Assembly: GCF_016411825.1 (NCBI RefSeq)
Contig: NZ_JAEKMH010000002.1
Location: 1,054,001-1,118,000 of the forward strand
Reading direction: 5' to 3'
Length of the DNA stretch: 64,000 bases
DNA from: Devosia sediminis
GTDB lineage: Bacteria > Pseudomonadota > Alphaproteobacteria > Rhizobiales > Devosiaceae
Part shown: positions 16,864 through 24,771 of the stretch, piece after piece
Position numbering within the stretch: the first letter of the stretch is position 1
How the letters are laid out: each line of letters opens with the position of its first letter
Translations under genes and position numbers: made by a program
Notes under the pieces: generated by a model
Database searches by the model: none
Seen by the model: only the letters and a program-made list of their open reading frames with translations
What the model was told of the DNA's origin: nothing

Positions 16864-18279
16864 CTAGCTATCGTTCGCGCCCAGATCGGCGAAGGCATCG
16901 AGTGCCCGTTGCCGCGTCTGCTTGAGATCGGCAATCGGCTCGGGGTAAGTGTCACCCAACTTCACGCCGGTCTTGGAGAGTGCTTCTGCCGGTGCTTCAA
17001 ACGGCTTTTGGATGAACTTGTCCGGCAGTGAAGCCAGTTCCGGCACCCAGCGCCGCACATAATCCCCCGTGACGTCGAACCGTTCGCCCTGCGTTACGGG
17101 ATTGAAAATGCGGAAGTAGGGAGCAGCATCGAGGCCACTTCCGGCCACCCACTGCCAGCTGGCAGGATTGTTGGCCTCGTCGGCATCTACGAGGCAATCC
17201 CAGAACCAGTGTTCGCCCTGACGCCAGTCCACCAACAGGTTCTTGGTGAGGAACGACGCCGTCAGCATACGGACCCGGTTGTGCATATAGCCGGTTTCCC
17301 AGAGCTCGCGCATGCCGGCGTCGACAATGGGGATGCCGGTCATCCCGGTCTGCCACGCACGCAATTGTGCCGGCGCGTGCCGCCAGTGCAGCCCCTTGAA
17401 TTTGGCCTGCATCGGAACACGGGCGATGTCGTCCCGGTGGTAGAGTTGGTGGTAGCTGAAATCGCGCCATGCCAGCTCCGAAAGGAATTTGTCGACCGCT
17501 CCGGCCTTGCCAGGATGGGCATGGATAAATGCATGCGCCGTGTGCCAGATCTGTCGCGCCGAGATCTCGCCGAACCGCAGATGAGGCGACAGGCGCGACG
17601 TCACCGGCCGCGCCGGAAAATCTCGTCCCTCTGGATAGCCGGCAACGCTTTCATCGAGAAATTCCGCCAGCCGCTCCTGCGCTGCACCTTCCCCGATCGA
17701 CCAATGCTGGCCGAGCTTGCCCGCCCAGTGCGGCTGTTTGTATCCGTTGTCGACCTTGATGCTGCGCTTGGCTTTGCCCTTCGGCGCCGGACTGGGATGC
17801 TCGATGTCCATCCCGCGCAGTGTCTTCCAGAAGGGCGTGAAGACCGAATAAGGACGACCCTGGCCGGTCTCAACTGTCCACGGCTCGGCGAGAACATTGC
17901 CGGGGTGCGAGTGAGCCGCGATGCCTTGGGTGCGCAGGTCCTCCTTGATATCGGCATCGAGCGCCCGTTCCTTGGGCCCATAGCGGCGGTTCCAATGTAC
18001 GGCAGCTGCCTCAAGTCCACGCGCCTCGGCCGGCAGGATGTCTCTCGACTTGCCTGCCTCCACTTTGAGCGCAATGCCGATCTCCGCCAGCGACCTTGCA
18101 AGATTTTCGAGGCTTTCGTGCAGCCACCAGCGGGCCGCGGCGCCAGTCGGCCGCAGCCCGTCGTCAGCCTCGTCCACATATAGTGCGACGACGCGGTCGT
18201 GCTGCTTGGAGGCTGTGAAAAGGGCAGGATTGTCGGCGAGGCGCAGGTCGTTGCGCAGCCAGACCAGGGCAGTGGACAC
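16864..18279 (-). CDS. phrB: Deoxyribodipyrimidine photo-lyase
   Basis: A 471-residue DNA photolyase using FAD and an antenna cofactor to split UV-induced cyclobutane pyrimidine dimers. The N-terminal antenna domain begins STALVWLRNDLRLADNPAL. The FAD domain shows SELAWRDFSYHQLYHR, GMTGIPIVDAGMRELWETGY and MHNRVRMLTASFLTKNLLVD, with the cofactor and tryptophan-chain region WDCLVDADEANNPASWQWVA. I chose GTG 18279 because GGAGG lies six bases upstream; a GTG at 18300 would place that site inside the gene. It follows the SRPBCC gene by 53 bases and may be read through from it. Confidence 0.94.
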   Translation of the reverse strand: MSTALVWLRNDLRLADNPALFTASKQHDRVVALYVDEADDGLRPTGAAARWWLHESLENLARSLAEIGIALKVEAGKSRDILPAEARGLEAAAVHWNRRYGPKERALDADIKEDLRTQGIAAHSHPGNVLAEPWTVETGQGRPYSVFTPFWKTLRGMDIEHPSPAPKGKAKRSIKVDNGYKQPHWAGKLGQHWSIGEGAAQERLAEFLDESVAGYPEGRDFPARPVTSRLSPHLRFGEISARQIWHTAHAFIHAHPGKAGAVDKFLSELAWRDFSYHQLYHRDDIARVPMQAKFKGLHWRHAPAQLRAWQTGMTGIPIVDAGMRELWETGYMHNRVRMLTASFLTKNLLVDWRQGEHWFWDCLVDADEANNPASWQWVAGSGLDAAPYFRIFNPVTQGERFDVTGDYVRRWVPELASLPDKFIQKPFEAPAEALSKTGVKLGDTYPEPIADLKQTRQRALDAFADLGANDS

Positions 18280-18332
18280 ATCAACCTCCGGGCGTCCCAC
18301 ACATAACGGGCGTCCGGAGAATATGGATCAGC

Positions 18333-18785
18333 CTATTCCATCAGTTCGGCAAGTTCTTCGAGCGCCGCGCTCCAGGCCTCCATGGAAAAGATGCGCGTCT
18401 GCGCATCTGCGTGCGGCAGTCCGCGCTCGATCAGCGTGATGATCGTGCTGTCCTCGCCCACCGCCTTGAAGGCAATGTCGAGCACGAAGATCAATTCGCT
18501 GTCCTCATCCTCGTCCTTGTGAATCCAGGAGAGAACCAGTCGCTGGTCCTCGACGAAGGTCAAGACCTCGCCGCTCACCTCGTGATCGGCCTCGTCGTCA
18601 TCTTCGGCGAAGGTGACGAAGCGATACTGGCCGCCTTCGAAGGCGTCGAACTCTGCCTCGTCGGCCTCCCACTGCTCGATCAGGGCCGGATCGGTCCAGG
18701 CGGCGAACACGTCCGAGACATGCGCCCCGATGGTGCGAGTCAGCGTGATCTGGCTTTCGTTGTCGGTGTCCATCCCTTGGCTCAT
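18333..18785 (-). CDS. SRPBCC domain protein (AHSA1/CalC-like)
   Basis: A 150-residue START-like protein, probably cytoplasmic. It shows the family pattern LTRTIGAHVSDVFAAWTDPA, then LIEQWEADEAEFDAFEGGQY, GEVLTFVEDQRLVLSWI, and the C-terminal helix SMEAWSAALEELAELM. The middle is unusually acidic (EDDDEADHE and KDEDEDSE). Its ATG overlaps the stop of the MFS transporter as ATGA, so it is translationally coupled to that gene. AHSA1-type proteins bind hydrophobic ligands or chaperones; the ligand here is unknown. Confidence 0.85.
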   Translation of the reverse strand: MSQGMDTDNESQITLTRTIGAHVSDVFAAWTDPALIEQWEADEAEFDAFEGGQYRFVTFAEDDDEADHEVSGEVLTFVEDQRLVLSWIHKDEDEDSELIFVLDIAFKAVGEDSTIITLIERGLPHADAQTRIFSMEAWSAALEELAELME

Positions 18786-20002
18786 GCCGGCTTCCTTTCG
18801 GGATGCAGCTCCGCCGTCCGGGGCAGGAGCACGGTAAGAATACCCAGTGCGGGCAGGAAGGCGCAAAGCTGGAACACGGGAATGATGCCGATCCAGTCGG
18901 CCAGCCCACCCATCAGCGCTGCGCCCAGAGCACCGATGCCGAAAGCGAAGCCGAAGACGAAGCCAGAAATCATGCCCACTTTGCCGGGCACCAGTTCCTG
19001 CGCATAGACCACCATGGCCGAAAACGCCGAGGAGAGGATCAGGCCCACCATGATGCTCATGACGCAGGTCCAGAATAGGTCGAGATAGGGCAGGGCCAGG
19101 GTGAAGGGCAGGGCGCCAAGGATCGACACCCAGATCACCGCGAGCCGGCCATAACGATCGCCCACCGGACCGCCGATGAAAGTGCCTGCCGCAACCGCTC
19201 CCAGGAAGGCGAACAGGTAATACTGTGCCTCCTGCGCCGAGAGCGCGAATTTCTCGATCAGGAAGAAGGCGTAATAGCTCTTGAGGCCCTCGATATAGAT
19301 GAACTTGCTGAGCAGCAGGGCGCCGATCACCGCAAACGCGACGACCAACCGCTGCCGCGACAGCACCGGCTTGTGGATTGCGGCGGCCGGGCGCGAGGCG
19401 GCCTGGCGCTGGTGGTCGGCGAACCACCGGCCGACATAGGCCAGCAGCGCAATGCCGAATGCCGCCACGATCAGGAACCAGAAGATGCTGGTTTGTCCCA
19501 TCGGCAGCAGAATCAGCGCCGCCGCCAGCGGGCCGAGCGCGGTGCCGGCATTGCCGCCCACCTGGAACAGGGATTGGGCGAAGCCCAGCCGGCCGCCCGA
19601 GGCCATGCGCGCGACGCGAGAGGCTTCCGGGTGGAACAGCGCCGAACCGGTGCCGACGACCACGGCGGCAAGGAACAGCATCCAGAAGCCGCTCGCCGCC
19701 GCCAGCAGCGCCACACCCGCCGCAACGATGGTCATCGAAAGGGCCAGCCAATAGGGCTTGGGCCGGAGATCGCCGGACAGACCGAAGATCGGCTGGAGCA
19801 GGCACGCGGTGATTTGCTGTCCGAGCGTCAGCATGCCGATCTGGAAATAGGTGAGGCCGTAATTTTCCTTGAGCAGCGGATAAAGCGCCGGCAGCAGGAA
19901 CTGCAGCAGGTCATTGAGCAGATGCGCCCCGCTCACGCAGAGGATGATCGACAGGGCGGTACGCTGCGCGTCTGGCGCAGTTGGAGCAGCAACGGTGGTC
20001 AT
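18782..20002 (-). CDS. MFS transporter, fosmidomycin-resistance-like (Fsr family)
   Basis: A 406-residue inner-membrane protein with about 12 hydrophobic segments. The N-terminal half resembles Fsr-type exporters: HLLNDLLQFLLPALYPLLKE, YGLTYFQIGMLTLGQQIT, and the motif SALFHPEASRVARMASGG. A central basic loop divides the two six-helix halves. ATG 20002 (MTTVAAPTAPDAQRTAL) is favoured because further upstream codons are not family-like. It would export a small drug-like compound by proton antiport. An SRPBCC gene is coupled downstream by a four-base overlap. The substrate is not predictable. Confidence 0.88.
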   Translation of the reverse strand: MTTVAAPTAPDAQRTALSIILCVSGAHLLNDLLQFLLPALYPLLKENYGLTYFQIGMLTLGQQITACLLQPIFGLSGDLRPKPYWLALSMTIVAAGVALLAAASGFWMLFLAAVVVGTGSALFHPEASRVARMASGGRLGFAQSLFQVGGNAGTALGPLAAALILLPMGQTSIFWFLIVAAFGIALLAYVGRWFADHQRQAASRPAAAIHKPVLSRQRLVVAFAVIGALLLSKFIYIEGLKSYYAFFLIEKFALSAQEAQYYLFAFLGAVAAGTFIGGPVGDRYGRLAVIWVSILGALPFTLALPYLDLFWTCVMSIMVGLILSSAFSAMVVYAQELVPGKVGMISGFVFGFAFGIGALGAALMGGLADWIGIIPVFQLCAFLPALGILTVLLPRTAELHPERKPA

Positions 20003-20103
20003 GGAAATCGCTTCAGGGAAAGGATCTGCCCGCCGTCCTACGCCACGTGACGCGCAAGAGCAATCGCTGGTGCACAATAATCAGGCATTTGGGGGGAGGG
20101 AAA

Positions 20104-20179
20104 TGGCTCCGCGAGCTGGACTCGAACCAGCGACCATTCGATTAACAGTCGAACGCTCTACCAACTGAGCTATCGCGGA
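20104..20179 (-). tRNA. tRNA-Asn (GTT)
   Basis: The minus strand folds into a 76-nt tRNA with CCA encoded. The acceptor is TCCGCGA with TCGCGGA, the D arm holds AGCTCAGTTGGTAGAGC, and the anticodon loop CTGTTAA carries GTT. The T arm GCTGG-TTCGAGT-CCAGC is perfect. It reads AAC and AAU. Confidence 0.97.
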
Positions 20180-20274
20180 ACACTTTCGTGCGCCCTCTTG
20201 GCGAAGGCGAGGTCCGTGTACCCAAACTGATCCGGTTTGCCAAGCCCCCAATGCAGGCCCATGTGAATAACTTG

Positions 20275-20886
20275 TCACAGACCCTCGGCCTGCGCCCGGC
20301 GCGCCAGCGACAGGAGGTCATTGAGCGTGTTGAGATTGGCGAAGGGGTCGGCAGCATGCGTGTCGGCCCAGTCCACCGTCGTGGCCTTTAGCCGGGCCAG
20401 CAGGGCTTTCGGGCTTTTCGGCAGCGATCCGTCCTGGGCTCGTGCGGGCAGGTCGCGCAGTGCCGGGAGCCGCCAGATCGCATTGGTGGGATAGACGTTG
20501 CCGCCCCATCCCGCCTGCGCGGCGGCCTCGCCCGGCCCTAGCGCAGCGACGAGTCGCCGCACGAAGTCCTCGGGCAGGAATGGCGTATCCACCGCGACCG
20601 TCAGCAGCAGGTCAGTGTCGTCATGTCCGGCCAGATGGTCCGCGGCGGCGACCAGGCCAGCCATCGGTCCAGCGATCGGCAGGTCGAGGTCGGGCAGAGA
20701 GCTTTCGCCATCGCGCTCTGCGGATGCCCGGCGTCCGGTAGAAATCAGCAGCGGCCTCTCGACATCGCGTAACCGTCCGGCGACGCGTTCCAGCATGGAA
20801 GTCCCGCCCAGACGAAGCGCATCCTTGCGCACCGCGCCAAGTCGGCCGCCTTCGCCACCCGCCAGGATCAGCGCATGAATGCTCAT
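20275..20886 (-). CDS. mobA: Molybdenum cofactor guanylyltransferase MobA-like NTP transferase
   Basis: A 203-residue cytoplasmic nucleotidyltransferase that would attach GMP to molybdopterin. The N-terminal nucleotide-binding loop is LILAGGEGGRLGAVRKDALRL (about 6-26). Then come the metal-binding VAVDTPFLPEDFVRRL and a C-terminal MobA-like end with ADPFANLNTLNDL, typical of MobA proteins. Its ATG overlaps the benE stop as ATGA, so the two are co-translated although functionally unrelated. Other MobA-like sugar or cofactor nucleotidyltransferases cannot be excluded. Confidence 0.82.
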   Translation of the reverse strand: MSIHALILAGGEGGRLGAVRKDALRLGGTSMLERVAGRLRDVERPLLISTGRRASAERDGESSLPDLDLPIAGPMAGLVAAADHLAGHDDTDLLLTVAVDTPFLPEDFVRRLVAALGPGEAAAQAGWGGNVYPTNAIWRLPALRDLPARAQDGSLPKSPKALLARLKATTVDWADTHAADPFANLNTLNDLLSLARRAQAEGL

Positions 20887-22070
20887 TTCGTGTCGCGCGT
20901 CCGCAGCAGCAGCATGAGGCCGATGCCGCCGACCAACCCCCAGAACGGCGCGCCGACGCCGACAATGGTGATCCCCGATGCGGTGGTGACAAAGGTGAGA
21001 ATCGCTGGCAGCCGCGAGTCCTCACTGCCCAGTGCGGCCGCCAGGGCCGCCGCAAGGCTGGAAAACAGCGCGAGACCCGCAACCGCCTGGATCAGCAGGG
21101 GCGGGGAGGCGGCAATGAAGGCGGCCGCGAGGCTCGCCGCGAGACCGAAGAGAATATAGGTGGCGCCGGCCGCGACCGGCGCAGGCCAGCGTCTCTCCTT
21201 GTCGGGATGGGCCTCGGGACCGGCGCATATGGCGGCGGTGATAGCGGCAAGATTGCTGGTTGGCCCGCCGAAGATGGCCGAGGCGCCGCTGGCGGCCCCG
21301 GTCAGCACGAAGAGCGGCGACGGCCGGAGCTCGAAGCCATTGCTCTTCATGACGGCAATGCCCGGAAGGTTCTGCGAGGCCATTGTCACCACATAAAGTG
21401 GCAGGGCGATGCGGATGATGGCATCCAGGGTAAACGCGGGCATGACCGGCACCAGCATGGGCCAGGCCCCGTCGAAAGTTCCGACCGGCAGATGCGTTGT
21501 CGCAGCCAGCACCACTGCCGTCGCGCAGACCGCCAGCGGAACGGCATAGCGCCGCGCGAAGCGCAGCCCCAGCCCCCAGGCCAGCAATATGGGGAGCGTC
21601 TGCCAGGGTAGCTCCGCCAGAGCGTTGATCGGCGCGAGGCACAGCGTCAGCAACATGCCGGCCAGCATGGCGTTGGCGATCACCGCCGGTATAGCTGCAA
21701 TGGCGCGGCCGAGCGGGGCGATCAAGCCTGTGAGCACGATCAGCACTGCGCAGACGAGAAAAGCGCCCGCCACCGCCGGAAACCCGCCGTCCGGCTCGCC
21801 TACGGTGAGCAGGAATGCCATACCCGGCGTGGTCCACGCAAAGCTGATCGGCGTCCGCACGCGCCACGCCACGACCATGTTGAGCACGCCAATGGCGAGG
21901 CAGACCGAAAACAGCCCGGAACCCGCCTGTTGCGGCGTCGCCCCCGCAGCGGCGAGCGCGGCCAGCACGAGGGTGAAGGTACTGGCGGAGCCGACAACGG
22001 CCGCAAGAATGCCAGCCAGGATCGGCTGGGCATAGTCGCGCCGCGGCGGCGTCAGGGCTTGGGTGGACAT
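20883..22070 (-). CDS. benE: Benzoate/H+ symporter BenE family transporter
   Basis: A 395-residue membrane protein, almost entirely hydrophobic with roughly 10-12 membrane segments. Family signs are SASTFTLVLAALAAAGATPQ, the glycine-rich FAWTTPGMAFLLT, the MASQNLPGIAVMKSNGF stretch and FGGPTSNLAAITAAICAGPE in the core. BenE proteins import aromatic acids with protons, and related members carry other organic anions. No aromatic-degradation gene is nearby, so benzoate is only a family-level guess. It is the first gene of a benE-mobA pair. Confidence 0.88.
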   Translation of the reverse strand: MSTQALTPPRRDYAQPILAGILAAVVGSASTFTLVLAALAAAGATPQQAGSGLFSVCLAIGVLNMVVAWRVRTPISFAWTTPGMAFLLTVGEPDGGFPAVAGAFLVCAVLIVLTGLIAPLGRAIAAIPAVIANAMLAGMLLTLCLAPINALAELPWQTLPILLAWGLGLRFARRYAVPLAVCATAVVLAATTHLPVGTFDGAWPMLVPVMPAFTLDAIIRIALPLYVVTMASQNLPGIAVMKSNGFELRPSPLFVLTGAASGASAIFGGPTSNLAAITAAICAGPEAHPDKERRWPAPVAAGATYILFGLAASLAAAFIAASPPLLIQAVAGLALFSSLAAALAAALGSEDSRLPAILTFVTTASGITIVGVGAPFWGLVGGIGLMLLLRTRDTK

Positions 22071-22145
22071 GGCGATTCTCTTGTCGGGCAGCCGGAGGCT
22101 AGTCCCTCCCGCTTCCCGACGCCACCGGCCTCGGACGAATCGTTT

Positions 22146-22358
22146 TTATTCGCGCCGGCCCGACGGGCTTGGCCGTTTGAACTGGTCGGTCAGCGCCAGC
22201 AGCACCACCATGTGCAGGCGCTCGGGCGTATTGGGTGGCTTGAGGCATTTGACACGCGAGGACACGGTGTATCTCGCGCCATTGCGCTCGCCGGTCGCCG
22301 TATAGAGCAGATATTTGCTCGTCTCGTCGTAATAGGCGGAGGTCACCTTGAACTGCAT
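22146..22358 (-). CDS. Small conserved-looking hypothetical protein
   Basis: A 70-residue protein (MQFKVTSAYYDETSKYLLYT, then GERNGARYTVSSRVKCLKPP) with a basic, proline-rich C-terminus ending PSPSGRRE. No membrane segment or signal peptide is visible. Codon usage resembles its neighbours, and the beta-strand-like alternation in the first 40 residues suggests a folded domain. I do not recognise the family. It lies between benE and tRNA-Cys and appears to be monocistronic. Confidence 0.55.
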   Translation of the reverse strand: MQFKVTSAYYDETSKYLLYTATGERNGARYTVSSRVKCLKPPNTPERLHMVVLLALTDQFKRPSPSGRRE

Positions 22359-22512
22359 TTTGGGACCAAACTATCCGGATACAACGAAGACAATGGACCA
22401 TCCCGTCGCCGGTTCCGCTGCCACGGTCAATGCGCGGGAAGGAGAAATTAAGCGGCGCACCAATGAACCTATTGCATAAGCACTTGCCGTCCAATAGGTA
22501 CTCACGCCCAGA

Positions 22513-22586
22513 GGCCGCGTGGCGGAGTGGTTACGCAGCGGATTGCAAATCCGTGTACTCCGGTTCGATTCCGGACGCGGCCTCCA
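22513..22586 (+). tRNA. tRNA-Cys (GCA)
   Basis: A 74-nt tRNA with encoded CCA. The acceptor GGCCGCG pairs with CGCGGCC, the D arm is GGCGGAGTGGTTACGC, the anticodon loop TTGCAAA carries GCA, and the T arm is CCGG-TTCGATT-CCGG. It reads UGC and UGU. Confidence 0.97.
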
Positions 22587-22659
22587 TCTCTTTTCACTTC
22601 TGAATATGCACGTGCAGGCGACTTTCGGCCGGCGACGTCGCTTGCCCTTTGGCGCTTGG

Positions 22660-22676
22660 CTGACAAAAAGCTGACA
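22660..22676. promoter_or_regulatory. Candidate OmpR/PhoB-family operator: direct repeat with 11-bp spacing
   Basis: CTGACA at 22660-22665 repeats exactly at 22671-22676, an 11-base offset. That is the one-turn spacing used by OmpR/PhoB-type response regulators that bind as head-to-tail dimers. It is about 135 bases upstream of the SH3/DUF1236 gene. A short repeat can arise by chance, so this is a candidate only. Confidence 0.35.
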
Positions 22677-22809
22677 CCAGCCATCACTCAAATCTAATAG
22701 ATTTTACAACAGCTTACCTGAAACCTTCCGGTAGGCACCGCGTTTCCGATGCATTCCGCAATCAGCCGAATGACAGGGCGAGCCCCTCGCTCTGAACAAG
22801 GAGACCAAG

Positions 22810-23490
22810 ATGAACAAGATGCTGAAAATGATGACCGTCGCCGTGCTCGCATCGACCGCCATGGGCGGCGTGGCACTGGCCCAGTCCTCCTCCGCCACCG
22901 CAACCGCCGATCTCAACATCCGGTCCGGTCCGGGACCGCATTATGAATCCATCGGTTTCATTGCCTCCGGCGATACCGCCACCGTGGAAGGCTGCCTCGA
23001 CGCCAGCAAGTGGTGCCGCGTGGACTATAACGGCGTCAATGGCTGGGCCTATTCCGATTACCTCACGGCCGACCTGTCGGGCGAAGTGGTTGTGCTGACT
23101 GACCGCTATGCCGATGTCGGTCTCGAAACCGTCACCTATACCGATGACGGCGGTGCCGAAGGCGGCGCGCTGGCCGGTGCTGCAGGCGGTGCCGTGGTTG
23201 GCGCCCTCGTCGGCGGTCCGATTGGCGCGGCGATTGGCGGAACGGTGGGTGCCGCGAGCGGCGCGACCGCCGGCGCCATCATTGATCCGCCCGAAACCGC
23301 GCGTGCCTACATCACCGCCAATCCGCTCGATCCCGTCTATCTCGAAGGTGAAGTGGTGATCGGTGCCGGCGTGCCCGATACGGTCGTCCTCGAGACCATC
23401 CCCGACTACGAATACAGCTACGTCTACATCAACGGCCAGCCGGTCCTCGTGGACCCGGCGACGCGTCAGATCGTCTACGTCCTCCGCTGA
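22810..23490 (+). CDS. Secreted SH3-domain, glycine-zipper, DUF1236 protein
   Basis: A 226-residue exported protein. It has a signal peptide at 1-24 (cleavage after ALA) and a bacterial SH3 domain at about 30-87 (ADLNIRSGPGPHYESIGFI and GVNGWAYSDYL) with a Cys pair at 62 and 69. A glycine-zipper segment follows at about 116-158, able to insert in or oligomerise at a membrane. A C-terminal DUF1236-like domain spans about 164-226 (YVYINGQPVLVDPATRQIVY). GGAG precedes ATG 22810. The SH3 domain suggests binding to peptidoglycan or envelope peptides. It is monocistronic, with a possible OmpR-type operator upstream. Confidence 0.88.
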   Translation: MNKMLKMMTVAVLASTAMGGVALAQSSSATATADLNIRSGPGPHYESIGFIASGDTATVEGCLDASKWCRVDYNGVNGWAYSDYLTADLSGEVVVLTDRYADVGLETVTYTDDGGAEGGALAGAAGGAVVGALVGGPIGAAIGGTVGAASGATAGAIIDPPETARAYITANPLDPVYLEGEVVIGAGVPDTVVLETIPDYEYSYVYINGQPVLVDPATRQIVYVLR

Positions 23491-23589
23491 TTGTAACCCC
23501 GGCATCCTGGGCCCCGCCTGGGATGCCGGCCCCTGGTGGCGCCATCCAACCTCGTGGCGCCACCAGCCCCATTTATCCGGATTGGAACC

Positions 23590-23769
23590 ATGGTTTATCT
23601 CACTCGGTCGCAGCGTCGTCAGCGGGCGCAGCTGATCAAAGCCGGCTCTCTCGTAGCCCTTGCCCTCGTCGCCTTCACACCCAAGGACCTGTCAGCTCTG
23701 GGCGCGCTTGTCGCGCCGTTGAACCCGGTCGGCGTCGTCCATGCCCAGGAAGCTCCCAGCGCAGATTGA
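23590..23769 (+). CDS. Small hypothetical protein with one hydrophobic segment
   Basis: A 59-residue ORF starting MVYLTRSQRRQRAQLIKAG, with a basic head, one hydrophobic stretch (SLVALALVAFTP, about 20-31) and a second Leu/Val-rich region ending HAQEAPSAD. It could be a signal-anchor or a small secreted peptide. I see no strong ribosome-binding site (GGAACC precedes ATG) and recognise no family. A strong hairpin follows at 23801-23855. It may be chance coding. Confidence 0.3.
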   Translation: MVYLTRSQRRQRAQLIKAGSLVALALVAFTPKDLSALGALVAPLNPVGVVHAQEAPSAD

Positions 23770-23800
23770 ATCCCATTCAGCCGAGTGTGCGAGAAGAAGC

Positions 23801-23855
23801 GGAAGGCCCTTGCTGCGGCTCTGCGGGGGGCGGGCACCTGCACCAGGGGCCTTCC
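23801..23855. other. Long intergenic hairpin
   Basis: GGAAGGCCCTT at 23801-23811 pairs with AGGGGCCTTCC at 23845-23855 (10 Watson-Crick pairs and one wobble) across a GC-rich loop of about 33 bases. No T-run follows. It could end or protect the upstream transcript, or be part of a leader for the operon that starts at 23977. Confidence 0.4.
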
Positions 23856-23936
23856 TGAGGGTCGGCGACTTCTGTGCATGGGGACGCCGACGGGAACACT
23901 CTAGCAGACGGCTCCTGATCCATGCCTTCGTGCCGC

Positions 23937-23954
23937 TGTAAGCGGTTTGTAAGC
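23937..23954 (+). promoter_or_regulatory. Candidate operator of the two-component operon: TGTAAGC direct repeat
   Basis: TGTAAGC at 23937-23943 repeats perfectly at 23948-23954, an 11-base offset with four bases between. It ends 22 bases before the start of the PepSY-protein gene, the first gene of an operon that encodes an OmpR-family regulator. Spacing and position fit autoregulation by that regulator. The role is inferred. Confidence 0.5.
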
Positions 23955-23976
23955 TTGCGCCCCATAGAATTGCCCC

Positions 23977-24771
23977 ATGCTCAGCCGCCTGCTTTTCCCC
24001 CTCCTTATCGTCCTTGCCTGCGCCAGCCCTGCTCTGGCGCAGGGCAACAGTGCCGAGGGTCGGGAAAATGGCAATGGCAACGGCAACGGAAATCCGGGCC
24101 AGCAGGGAAACGGCAACGGCAATTCCAATGGGAACGGCAACGCGGGCAATAACGGCAACGGCAACGCCAATGGCGCGGACAACGGCAGCGGAAACTCCAA
24201 TGGCGGCGGAAACGGCACTTCCAATGGCGACGGCAACGGAAACTCCAATGGCAACGGTAACGCCAACGGAAATTCCAGTTCCAACGGCAACGGCAATTCT
24301 GGCGGCAACGGTGATCCCGCTTCGGGCAGCGATAGTGCCGCGCCCGGACCAAGCAGCTCAACCGGGTCCGCCAGCAGCACGGCCGGCAGCTCCAGCAGCG
24401 ACGGCGATGCGGGTAATGCCGGCGGTGGCGGCAATTCCGGCTCCAACAGCCCGATCGCGGGGGGCAACTCCAGCGCCACGCCGGTGCCGAGCGGCAGCGG
24501 CACGCCGGCGCCCGGCAATGCTGCTTCCGCGCCTGCCAGCAGGCCGCTGACGCCGGATCAGGCCCGCCGCGCTGTCGAGACGCGGCAGGCAGCCCCGCTC
24601 AAGGATTTTGTAGAGGGCATAAGGCAGCGCAACGGCGGAGAAGTGGTGGACGCCAGCCTGCTGCAGGTCGGGGAAATCCTCGTTTATGCCATCAAGGTCG
24701 TGGAGCCGGACGGCGCCCTGACCGTCCAGTATTATTATGCGCGCTCCGGCGGCTATATCGGGAGCCAATGA
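23977..24771 (+). CDS. Secreted Asn-Gly-repeat protein with C-terminal PepSY-like domain
   Basis: A 264-residue exported protein with three parts. There is a signal peptide (1-21, cleavage after LALA) and a long low-complexity region: Asn-Gly repeats at about 29-112, then Ser/Gly/Ala/Pro-rich sequence to about 188. The C-terminal domain (191-264) has a PepSY-like pattern, TPDQARRAVE, then PLKDFVEGIRQRNGGEVVDA, ILVYAIKVVEPDGAL and YYYARSG. Its stop overlaps the start of a response-regulator gene (ATGATG), so it is co-expressed with the two-component pair. By analogy with small periplasmic inhibitors of FeuPQ/PhoPQ-type systems, it may modulate the sensor from the periplasm. That role is inference. 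Confidence 0.8.
   Translation: MLSRLLFPLLIVLACASPALAQGNSAEGRENGNGNGNGNPGQQGNGNGNSNGNGNAGNNGNGNANGADNGSGNSNGGGNGTSNGDGNGNSNGNGNANGNSSSNGNGNSGGNGDPASGSDSAAPGPSSSTGSASSTAGSSSSDGDAGNAGGGGNSGSNSPIAGGNSSATPVPSGSGTPAPGNAASAPASRPLTPDQARRAVETRQAAPLKDFVEGIRQRNGGEVVDASLLQVGEILVYAIKVVEPDGALTVQYYYARSGGYIGSQ
24061..24312 (+). repeat. In-frame Asn-Gly (AACGGC-type) microsatellite-like repeat
   Basis: Short units of 6 and 12 bases (GGCAACGGCAAC, AATTCCAATGGC) alternate through the coding sequence and give runs of Asn-Gly and Asn-Ser-Asn-Gly. All unit lengths are multiples of three, so slippage would change protein length without breaking the frame. Confidence 0.85.

Noticed and set aside
24061-24312. Short regular repeats that might be a CRISPR array
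   Set aside because: The units are 6-12 bases, contiguous and coding (Asn-Gly). There are no unique spacers of 30-40 bases and no cas genes nearby.
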